Below are positions 6,977-12,732 of a stretch of DNA of 12,732 nt, one piece after another (position 1 is the stretch's first letter; the number at the start of each line of letters is the position of its first letter). The stretch is from Sulfitobacter sp. (lineage in GTDB: Bacteria; Pseudomonadota; Alphaproteobacteria; Rhodobacterales; Rhodobacteraceae), in NCBI GenBank assembly GCA_024636405.1, contig JAGXHC010000090.1, positions 1 through 12,732 of the forward strand, read 5' to 3'. The translations under genes were made by a program, and so were the position numbers. The notes below the pieces were generated by a model that did no database searches, was not told the origin of the DNA, and was given only the letters and a program-made list of their open reading frames with translations.

Positions 6977-8797
6977 ATGGCTTTGGATAATTTCCAAATG
7001 GTGCGGCGTGTTATGGGGCTTACCTCACTGATTCTGTGGGGGACGCTGACGCAGGCGGCACCACAGCACGGCGTATCTATGTATGGCGACCCTGCACTAC
7101 CACTTGATTTTGTGTCCCTGCCCTATGCGAACCCTGACGCACCCAAAGGTGGCGCGATCACGCTCGGCAATACCGGGGGCTTCGACAGCCTCAATCCGTT
7201 TGTCCGAAAAGGCACCTCCCCCTGGCAGTTGCCCTTCTTCACACACGAAAGCCTGATGGGGCGATCGTGGGATGAACCTTTTGCGCTTTACGGTCTTTTG
7301 GCCGAATCGGTCGAGCTTCCGGAGGACCGATCCTGGGTGGAATTCACCTTGCGCGAGGGCGCGCGATTCTCTGATGGCAGCCCGGTCACCGTGCAGGACG
7401 TCATCTTTTCCTACGATCTGTTGGGCAGCGAGGGCCACCCGCGCTACCATGCGTTACGGTCCCAGATAGAGACGATCGAACAGACCGGGCCACGCAGCCT
7501 GCGCATGACATTCAATACCGACAACCGCGAATTGGCGTTATTGGCGGGCATGCGCCCGATCCTCAGCAAGGCACAGTGGGAGGGCAAGGATTTCGCCAAT
7601 GCCCCGTTGGATGACATCCCAGTGGGCAGCGGGCCGTATATGGTCAGCGACTATCAGGCAGGTCGGCAGGTCACATTGGAGCGAAATCGCGACTATTGGG
7701 GCGCTGACGTGCCATTCCGTCGCGGCACAAACAACTTTGACCGCATCCGCATCGATTTCTATGGCGATGCCAACGTGCTGTTCGAAGCCTTCAAGGCGGG
7801 CGAGATATCAGCGGTGCGCGAATTCAACGCAGAAACCTGGGAAACCCAGTACAACTTTCCTGCGATCCAGCGCGGTGAGATTGTAAAATCGGTTTTCACC
7901 CACAAAAAACCTTCTGGCATGACCGGGTTCGTCATGAATACGCGCCGCGCGCCTTTTGATGATTGGCGGGTACGCGACGCGATGATTCAGGCGTTCAATT
8001 TTGAATATATCAATGAAACCCTGACCGGCGGGGCTCAGCCGCGCATCACGTCCTATTTTTCAAACTCCGAACTGGGGATGCAGCCCGGCCCGGCCACGCG
8101 GCAGGTTGCGGAACTTCTGACGCGGTATGCCGATACCCTGCCGCCAGGCGCGCTCAAGGGGTATGCATTGCCGGTGTCTGACGGGTCCGTGCGGAACCGC
8201 GCCGGTATCCGGGCCGCCATGCAGCAGTTGCAGGCCGCAGGTTACACCGCCGATGACGGCACTATGCGGCGCGCCGATGGCAGTCCGCTGTCCTTTACCA
8301 TTCTGCTGGACAAGGGCAGCAGCGAAAACATGGCAATAGCCGAGATTTACCTCCAGGCGCTCAAACGTTTGGGCATCGCCGCCGAGGTTGAGGTGGTTGA
8401 TGACGCGCAGTTTGTCGCGCGCACCAATGCCTATGACTTCGACATGACTCTGTTCCGGCGCGCCTTGTCGCTTAGCCCCGGCACGGAACAGCGGTATTAT
8501 TGGGGATCGGAGTCAGCGGATGCGCCCGGTACGCGCAACCTGATGGGTGTAAAGTCACCTGCGATCGATGCGATGATTGACGCCATGCTGAACGCCCGCG
8601 ACAACGATGCATTTATCGCGGCGACCCGTGCGCTGGACCGGCTGCTGACAACGGGGCGATATGTCATTCCCTTCTGGCAGTACAACGAAGACCGCATCGC
8701 CCATGACGCGGCAATGCATTACCCCGACGTCACGCCGCTTTATGGGGATGGCCCGAACTTCATGCCCGAAGTGTGGTGGTGGGAGCCGGGTCAGTAA
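6977..8797 (+). CDS. YejA-like ABC transporter substrate-binding protein (family 5)
   Basis: Periplasmic binding protein of the SBP_bac_5 group, closest in look to YejA-type oligopeptide/microcin C receptors. Seen: a mature start HGVSMYGDPALPLDF..YANPDAPKGG typical of YejA-like proteins, GLLAESVELPEDRSW.VEFTLREGARFSDGSPVTVQDVIFS in two adjoining conserved blocks, IPVGSGPYMVSDY, and a C-terminal FWQYNEDRIAHDAAMHYPD. A Sec signal peptide is visible: basic MVRR, a hydrophobic stretch VMGLTSLILWGTL and cleavage after about TQAA. The start is uncertain. ATG 6977 has a possible AGGA eleven bases upstream; ATG 6998 gives the shortest signal peptide; GTG 6917 gives an unusually long leader. The mature protein is about 580 residues, normal for the family. 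No permease or ATPase genes are adjacent: both neighbours belong to other units, so it must share a transporter encoded elsewhere or act as a stand-alone receptor. Confidence 0.9.
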   Translation: MALDNFQMVRRVMGLTSLILWGTLTQAAPQHGVSMYGDPALPLDFVSLPYANPDAPKGGAITLGNTGGFDSLNPFVRKGTSPWQLPFFTHESLMGRSWDEPFALYGLLAESVELPEDRSWVEFTLREGARFSDGSPVTVQDVIFSYDLLGSEGHPRYHALRSQIETIEQTGPRSLRMTFNTDNRELALLAGMRPILSKAQWEGKDFANAPLDDIPVGSGPYMVSDYQAGRQVTLERNRDYWGADVPFRRGTNNFDRIRIDFYGDANVLFEAFKAGEISAVREFNAETWETQYNFPAIQRGEIVKSVFTHKKPSGMTGFVMNTRRAPFDDWRVRDAMIQAFNFEYINETLTGGAQPRITSYFSNSELGMQPGPATRQVAELLTRYADTLPPGALKGYALPVSDGSVRNRAGIRAAMQQLQAAGYTADDGTMRRADGSPLSFTILLDKGSSENMAIAEIYLQALKRLGIAAEVEVVDDAQFVARTNAYDFDMTLFRRALSLSPGTEQRYYWGSESADAPGTRNLMGVKSPAIDAMIDAMLNARDNDAFIAATRALDRLLTTGRYVIPFWQYNEDRIAHDAAMHYPDVTPLYGDGPNFMPEVWWWEPGQ

Positions 8798-8839
8798 CCG
8801 GCGGCCGCGTGATCGCGTCCGCACGCTGTTGCGCCGCGT

Positions 8840-9463
8840 TCAGGTAAGCGACGTGACCCAAAGGATCGTCGCATCCTCATCGCTCAGCGACACGACATTG
8901 TGACCCATGGTGGCGTCGTAATAGGCGCTGTCGCCGCGGCGCATTTCGACGGGTTCGTAGAATTCGGTAAAAAGCTGCACAACGCCGGTCAGCACAAAAA
9001 GAAACTCTTCCCCGTCGTGGCGCACCCAGCCGTCAAATTCTTCCATCCGGCGCGCCCGGATACGCGCGCGGTACGGCAGCATCAGCTTCTTGCGCAGGCT
9101 GTCGGCAAGCAGTTCGTGTTCATAGGTCGTGGTGGCGCGCGCCGCACCCTCGCCCGACTTGGTGACGGCCATGCGCCCGTTGATCTGTCCTGGTGCCGGG
9201 GGCGTGAAAAGCTGCGGCACTGAAATTTCCAACCCCGTCGCGAGCTTCTTGAGAGCATCATATGTCGGTGACATCTGACCGTTCTCAATTTTTGACAACG
9301 TGGACCGCGCCAACCCCGCCTGCCCTGCGGCCTGTTCCAGCGTCCACTTGCGCGCCTTGCGCAATTCGCGCACCCGCGCGCCCAGATCAACAGGCGGCGC
9401 CTGTTCTGCGGCACCGCTTTCGCGGGCGATCTGGATCATGGATTTTGGCTGCTCAGAGGTCAT
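8840..9463 (-). CDS. XRE-family transcriptional regulator with cupin sensor domain
   Basis: A 207-residue DNA-binding regulator. Residues about 28-83 form a helix-turn-helix of the XRE/HTH_3 type (VRELRKARKWTLEQAAGQAG then LARSTLSKIENGQMSPTYDA). Residues about 128-203 form a cupin_2-like beta barrel (DGWVRHDGEEFLFVLTGVV, MRRGDSAYYDATMGHNVVS) expected to bind a small ligand. HTH-cupin proteins usually regulate a neighbouring metabolic or transport gene in response to its substrate. ATG 9463 is preferred because a promoter ends seven bases before it, so the mRNA would be leaderless or nearly so; ATG 9439 is an alternative. A longer frame from 9583 crosses the divergent ligase gene and is rejected. 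It is divergent from the ligase-DsbA operon with about 58 bases between starts, and convergent with the YejA-like gene. Confidence 0.92.
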   Translation of the reverse strand: MTSEQPKSMIQIARESGAAEQAPPVDLGARVRELRKARKWTLEQAAGQAGLARSTLSKIENGQMSPTYDALKKLATGLEISVPQLFTPPAPGQINGRMAVTKSGEGAARATTTYEHELLADSLRKKLMLPYRARIRARRMEEFDGWVRHDGEEFLFVLTGVVQLFTEFYEPVEMRRGDSAYYDATMGHNVVSLSDEDATILWVTSLT

Positions 9464-9470
9464 GCTTCGT

Positions 9471-9499
9471 GCTATAGCGGCGGGCCCCGGCCCTTGCAA
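9471..9499 (-). promoter_or_regulatory. Probable promoter of the XRE-cupin gene with palindrome in spacer
   Basis: On the minus strand, -35 TTGCAA (9499-9494) and -10 TATAGC (9476-9471) have exactly 17 bases between them; each matches four of six consensus positions. The -10 ends seven bases before the ATG at 9463, so transcription should begin at or next to the start codon. The spacer contains the inverted repeat GGGCC-CC-GGCCC (9482-9493), a plausible operator for self-repression. No good plus-strand promoter for the ligase was found in the same 58 bases. Confidence 0.5.
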
Positions 9500-9521
9500 C
9501 GGGCGCGTGCGCGGGCTAGCC

Positions 9522-11045
9522 ATGGCCATGCTTTCGCTGCACGATGCCAACCGGTTCTCGCCTTGCCCCGCGCCCTTTAACATGGCCGCGTATGTGCTGC
9601 GCGCGGGCGCTGATGATCCGCAAAAGGTCGCGCTTTCGGTGCTGGGGCGCGACGGCGCGCAGGACTGGACTTACGGCGCGCTGATCGCCGCCGTGCGCGG
9701 CACCGCGACGGGCTTGCTGGAACACGGTCTGCGCCCCGGCGACACGGTGCTGATGCGGCTGGCGAACACCGTGGATTTCCCCATCGCCTACCTCGGGGCG
9801 ATAGCGGCAGGGCTGGTGCCCGCACCGACCTCTTCCGCGCTAACCGAAGACGATACCGCCGCGATGATCGCGCGCCTGCACCCCAAGGCAATCCTTCTTG
9901 ATCCCGACGTGCCCTGCCCGCGATCGGAACTGACCCTGACCCGCGAAGCCCTGCGCACCATGCGGGACCGCCCGCCTGCTGAATGGCACATGGGCGCGCC
10001 GGATCGGCCCGGATACATCATCCATACCTCAGGGACTTCGGGAACGCCCTGTGCCGTTGTGCACGCACACCGCGCGATCTGGGCGCGGCAGATGATGTTT
10101 GATGGCTGGTATGGCCTGCGCCGCACGGACCGGATGTTGCATGCGGGCGCGTTCAACTGGACCTATACGCTGGGGACCGGGCTGATGGACCCCTGGACCA
10201 TCGGCGCGACGGCGTTGATCCCGGCGCAAGGCACCGCGCCTGCCGATCTGCCCGGACTTCTGAAAACGCACAAAGCGACCATTTTTGCCGCTGCACCCGG
10301 CGTTTACCGCCAGATCCTCAATCACCACGCCCGACTTGACCTGCCCGATTTGCGCCACGGTCTGAGCGCCGGGGAAAAGATGGCGCCGTCCCTGCGCGCC
10401 GCGTGGCGTACGGCAGGTGGCCCCGATATCTTCGAGGCGTTTGGCATGTCTGAATGTTCCACCTTTATTTCTGGCTGTCCCGACCGTCCGGCGGACCCAG
10501 CGGCGCTTGGCTTTGTACAGCCGGGGCGGCATGTGGCGATTGTCGACGAAAGGGGCCCCGTGCCCCGCGACACGCCGGGCACCATCGCGGTGCACCGCAG
10601 CGATCCGGGCCTGATGCTTGGGTATCTTGATGATCCGGCACAAACCCGTGCGCGGTTTGCGGGGGACTGGTTTTTGACCGGTGATATGGGCGTTATGGAT
10701 GAAATCGGGCAGATTACCTATCTTGGGCGCGACGACGACATGATGAACGCAGGCGGCTTTCGTGTGTCGCCGCTGGAAGTGGAACAGGCGCTTGCCGAGG
10801 CTGAGGGCATAACCGGCATCGCCGTGACGCAGATCGAGATCAAACCGGGTGTGCAGGTCATCGCCGCCTTCTGCACGTCTGATGCACCACTGGACGATAC
10901 CGCGCTGCGCGGGTATGCCGACACCCGACTGGCGCGCTACAAACAACCGCGTCTTTACGTTCATCTGCCGGTGCTGCCGCTCAGCGCCAACGGCAAACTG
11001 ATGCGCCGCGCCTTGCGTGCCGGATATAAGGCGACTGACCCATGA
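9522..11045 (+). CDS. AMP-dependent acyl-CoA synthetase/ligase-like enzyme
   Basis: A 507-residue member of the adenylate-forming superfamily, expected to activate a carboxylic acid with ATP and transfer it to CoA; the overall look recalls benzoate-CoA ligase relatives. Motifs in order: the P-loop-like HTSGTSGTPCAVVHAH (168-183), an aromatic-rich GAFNWTYTLGTGLMDPW (209-225), the A5-like FEAFGMSE (304-311), TGD (387-389), the hinge region GRDDDMMNAGGFRVSPLEVE (402-421) and the C-terminal lysine motif SANGKLMR with K492. The oddity is position 177, where the usual P-loop lysine (or arginine) is cysteine; the rest looks intact. The substrate is unknown. ATG 9522 is chosen (or 9528 two codons on) because upstream frame to 9300 runs antisense through the regulator gene. 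The stop overlaps the DsbA-like start (ATGA), so the two are coupled. It is divergent from the HTH-cupin regulator, a likely controller. Confidence 0.88.
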   Translation: MAMLSLHDANRFSPCPAPFNMAAYVLRAGADDPQKVALSVLGRDGAQDWTYGALIAAVRGTATGLLEHGLRPGDTVLMRLANTVDFPIAYLGAIAAGLVPAPTSSALTEDDTAAMIARLHPKAILLDPDVPCPRSELTLTREALRTMRDRPPAEWHMGAPDRPGYIIHTSGTSGTPCAVVHAHRAIWARQMMFDGWYGLRRTDRMLHAGAFNWTYTLGTGLMDPWTIGATALIPAQGTAPADLPGLLKTHKATIFAAAPGVYRQILNHHARLDLPDLRHGLSAGEKMAPSLRAAWRTAGGPDIFEAFGMSECSTFISGCPDRPADPAALGFVQPGRHVAIVDERGPVPRDTPGTIAVHRSDPGLMLGYLDDPAQTRARFAGDWFLTGDMGVMDEIGQITYLGRDDDMMNAGGFRVSPLEVEQALAEAEGITGIAVTQIEIKPGVQVIAAFCTSDAPLDDTALRGYADTRLARYKQPRLYVHLPVLPLSANGKLMRRALRAGYKATDP

Positions 11046-11683
11046 CCGATACCATCAAACTTGATATCATGTCCGATCCTATTTGCCCGTGGTGCTATAT
11101 TGGCAAGGCTCATCTTGACCGGGCTTTGGCGGATCACCCGGACCATCCATTTGTGATCGAATGGCATCCGTTTCAGTTGAACCCGGAAATGCCGCGCGAA
11201 GGCATGGGCCGTCGCGCCTATCTGGAAGGCAAATTCGGCGGCAAAGAGGGCGCCGTGAAAGCCTATGCACCAGTGGTGACGCATGCCAAGCAAGCGGGCC
11301 TGACCATAAACTTTGAGGCGATGCAGCGCACCCCCAACACGCTGGATGCGCATCGGCTGATCCACTGGGCGGGTATCGAAGGCCGCCAGACTGCGGCGGT
11401 TGCGGCGCTGTTCAAGGCATATTTCGTTGATGCACGCGATATTGGCGATGCTGATATTCTGGCTGATATCGCAGATTCTATTGAAATGGACGCGGCTGTG
11501 GTCGGTCGTTTGCTGCAATCGGATGTCGATGCCGACATCATCCGTGACCGCGATGCCCACAGCCGAAAGATGGGGATCAATTCGGTCCCGACCTTTATTG
11601 TTGCGGGCAAACATGCCGTTCCAGGTGCACAACCGCCCGAACTTTGGGCCAAGGTCATCGCAGAATTGCGCCAGCAGGACTGA
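11042..11683 (+). CDS. DsbA family oxidoreductase, FrnE-like
   Basis: A 213-residue thioredoxin-fold protein of the DsbA/FrnE group (related to 2-hydroxychromene-2-carboxylate isomerases). The active-site motif is CPWC (Cys15 and Cys18) in SDPICPWCYIGKAHLD, with WHPFQLNPEMPREG (41-54) and the cis-proline loop SVPTF (Pro183) near the C terminus; a helical insertion lies between. There is no signal peptide, so unlike true DsbA it is cytoplasmic. Family members act as thiol-disulfide oxidoreductases or isomerases, and two active-site cysteines favour the redox role over the isomerase one. The start overlaps the ligase stop by four bases, and TAAGG lies about ten bases upstream. The operon with a ligase may mean a role in aromatic or acyl-CoA metabolism, but FrnE-like genes occur in many contexts. 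Confidence 0.92.
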   Translation: MTDTIKLDIMSDPICPWCYIGKAHLDRALADHPDHPFVIEWHPFQLNPEMPREGMGRRAYLEGKFGGKEGAVKAYAPVVTHAKQAGLTINFEAMQRTPNTLDAHRLIHWAGIEGRQTAAVAALFKAYFVDARDIGDADILADIADSIEMDAAVVGRLLQSDVDADIIRDRDAHSRKMGINSVPTFIVAGKHAVPGAQPPELWAKVIAELRQQD

Positions 11684-11723
11684 CACGCAAGCCACACATT
11701 CCCGCAAATCTGCCACAAATGTT

Positions 11724-11752
11724 TTGCTTTGAATCCACGCCTCACATAGAAT
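11724..11752 (+). promoter_or_regulatory. Probable promoter of the LicD-like gene
   Basis: A -35 TTGCTT (11724-11729, three of six) and -10 TAGAAT (11747-11752, five of six) are separated by 17 bases. Transcription would start near 11759, leaving a leader of about 46 bases. It lies in the 121-base gap after the DsbA-like gene, so the LicD-like gene appears to begin its own transcription unit. Confidence 0.5.
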
Positions 11753-11761
11753 TTTGTGTAT

Positions 11762-11795
11762 GAGGGGCAAAAGTCCCCATTCAATAAAAATATTG
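11762..11795 (+). promoter_or_regulatory. Two short hairpins in the leader of the LicD-like gene
   Basis: The predicted leader contains GGGG (11763-11766) able to pair with CCCC (11775-11778), then a second perfect repeat CAATA (11782-11786) and TATTG (11791-11795) with loop AAAA. The second hairpin abuts the purine-rich GGGCGG just before the ATG at 11805 and could affect ribosome access. Both stems are short (four to five pairs), so chance is possible. Confidence 0.3.
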
Positions 11796-11804
11796 GGCGG
11801 TACA

Positions 11805-12716
11805 ATGAAAGACATGCAGGCAACGCTGGCAACGGCGCGCGAAAGACGTATATCCGAAATCCGCATGATCGCTCTGTCCGAAGTTCTCGGAGGAACGGCC
11901 GACTGCAATTTTGAGACATACTTTGATGAACTGGATCACATCACTGATCACCCGGCATCAGCAGCGTGGCATGAGGCGCAGGTGCTGCTTTGCGTGATCA
12001 ACCGCATTGATGCCAAGCGCGCGCTTTCCCATCTGGGTATTGCACGGACCATGCGCGCAGATTGCGGCATGTCCGATCAATTTGTCCGGCTCGAGCAGCA
12101 GATACGCAATTACCTGTCGCCGCTGACCCTGACCGTGCACGGCTATCATGACGTCAATTTTGCGCATCTCGACCACGGCGGCGTCTGGCAACAGGTTGAC
12201 CATCACCTCAGTGTGCTGCGCGCGGCAGGGTATGAGGCGTTCCTGAATTCCGGCACGCTTCTGGGCATGGTGCGGGACGCGCGACTGATCGACCACGACG
12301 ACGACATCGACCTGGCGATCATGCTGCGCGCGACCGATATGCGCGATGCCGCCGTGGAATGGCGCGGCATGCAGGATGTTCTAAGCGCGCTTGACCTGCT
12401 TGAAAGCACGGTCGACGGCATGCCGGGCATCTACAAATTGCGCCCCGCCGGTAATGTCCAGATCGACCTTTTTCCGGCATGGGCCCAGGACGGGCGGGTT
12501 TTTGTGTATCCGCACACACATGGCGCCCTGGCGATCGAAGAACTTTTGCCGCTGCGTCCCTGCAAGCTGACCGGCCAAGCGCTTCCGGCGATGCCCGAGC
12601 GTCTGCTGGAGGCCAATTACGGGGCCGGATGGCGCAAGCCCGATCCGCTGTTCAAATTTCCGTGGGGCGAAGCAAACAAGAGCTTTGCTCCCTTTCTGGA
12701 AAGGCTGGTGCACTGA
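11805..12716 (+). CDS. LicD-like nucleotidyltransferase-fold protein
   Basis: A 303-residue protein whose C-terminal half carries LicD-type (phosphotransferase/nucleotidyltransferase-fold) motifs: AFLNSGTLLGMVRDARLIDH (145-164) followed by DDDIDLAIML (165-174), the metal-binding acid cluster, and a third acid in VQIDLFPAW (D221). A C-terminal LLEANYGAGWRKPD is also typical. LicD relatives add phosphocholine or similar groups to teichoic acid, lipopolysaccharide or capsule sugars, so a surface-glycan role is likely but the substrate is unknown. Residues 1-120 are mostly helical, with no motif I can name. There is no membrane segment. ATG 11805 is preferred, with GGGCGG just upstream; a TTG at 11754 would add 17 residues and precede the likely transcription start. 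Its stop overlaps the start of a further gene, so it probably opens an operon. Confidence 0.82.
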   Translation: MKDMQATLATARERRISEIRMIALSEVLGGTADCNFETYFDELDHITDHPASAAWHEAQVLLCVINRIDAKRALSHLGIARTMRADCGMSDQFVRLEQQIRNYLSPLTLTVHGYHDVNFAHLDHGGVWQQVDHHLSVLRAAGYEAFLNSGTLLGMVRDARLIDHDDDIDLAIMLRATDMRDAAVEWRGMQDVLSALDLLESTVDGMPGIYKLRPAGNVQIDLFPAWAQDGRVFVYPHTHGALAIEELLPLRPCKLTGQALPAMPERLLEANYGAGWRKPDPLFKFPWGEANKSFAPFLERLVH

Positions 12717-12732
12717 TGCTGATCCGCCCGAA
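12716..12732 (+). CDS. Start of a downstream gene, cut by window end
   Basis: The LicD-like stop and a new ATG overlap as TGATG (12714-12718). The frame from 12716 reads M-L-I-R-P and runs off the window. The overlap is typical of translationally coupled genes and suggests a partner of the LicD-like protein. Five codons cannot identify it, and chance is possible. Confidence 0.4.

Noticed and set aside
8798..8839. Possible terminator between the YejA-like gene and the regulator
   Set aside because: GC-rich short repeats such as CGCG-TGAT-CGCG are present but stems are short and there is no T-run; not distinguishable from background.
9300..9521. Upstream extension of the acyl-CoA-ligase frame by 74 codons
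   Set aside because: It runs antisense through the helix-turn-helix coding region of the regulator and has no similarity to ligase N termini; the conserved start LHDANRF lies after 9522.
10029..10964. Open frame of 311 codons antisense to the acyl-CoA-ligase-like gene
   Set aside because: No motif, and it is wholly contained in a gene with clear family motifs; a shadow frame.
10961..11908. Open frame of 315 codons antisense to the DsbA-like gene
   Set aside because: It spans the DsbA-like gene, the promoter region and the start of the LicD-like gene, with no recognisable domain or start signal.

Overview
The window is about 60% G+C by eye, densely coded, and looks like chromosomal DNA from an alphaproteobacterium of the family Rhodobacteraceae (Roseobacter-like). 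This rests on codon usage, short overlapping operons, and genes for storage-polymer turnover, a YejA-like solute-binding protein and a FrnE-type DsbA protein. That placement is inference. No rRNA, tRNA, transposase, integrase, CRISPR array or prophage gene is visible. No stretch over 300 bases lacks a gene.

Layout. (1) Bases 3-509 hold the C-terminal part of a DUF4198 (NikM-like) protein cut by the window edge. (2) 552-2350 is an overlapping psuK-psuG pair for pseudouridine breakdown. (3) 2438-3208 is a DUF502 membrane protein, converging on the next operon with both stop codons inside one perfect hairpin. (4) On the minus strand, 5037-3218 is a tight two-gene operon: a D-3-hydroxybutyrate dehydrogenase with diagnostic substrate residues, then a patatin-like hydrolase. 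(5) 5224-6783 is a DHA2-type MFS exporter with a recognisable promoter. (6) 6786-6862 on the minus strand looks like an unannotated small RNA: a -35/-10 pair, a 5' hairpin and an intrinsic terminator with a nine-U tail. (7) About 6977-8797 is a YejA-like periplasmic substrate-binding protein with no permease or ATPase genes beside it. (8) 9463-8840 (minus) is an HTH-cupin regulator, divergent from 9522-11683, an operon of an acyl-CoA-ligase-like adenylating enzyme and a FrnE-like DsbA protein. (9) 11805-12716 is a LicD-like protein with its own promoter and a structured leader. It is followed by the first codons of another, translationally coupled gene.

How they fit. The psu pair feeds ribose 5-phosphate and uracil into central metabolism. 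The bdhA-patatin operon suggests use of 3-hydroxybutyrate and possibly its polymer or esters. The regulator very likely controls itself and perhaps the divergent ligase operon. The LicD-like gene probably starts a surface-glycan operon continuing past the window.

I see no wholly new multi-gene system. The items most worth a second look are the minus-strand small RNA candidate, the apparently leaderless regulator promoter with a palindrome in its spacer, the ligase whose P-loop lysine position is cysteine, and the LicD-like protein with an unassigned N-terminal half.
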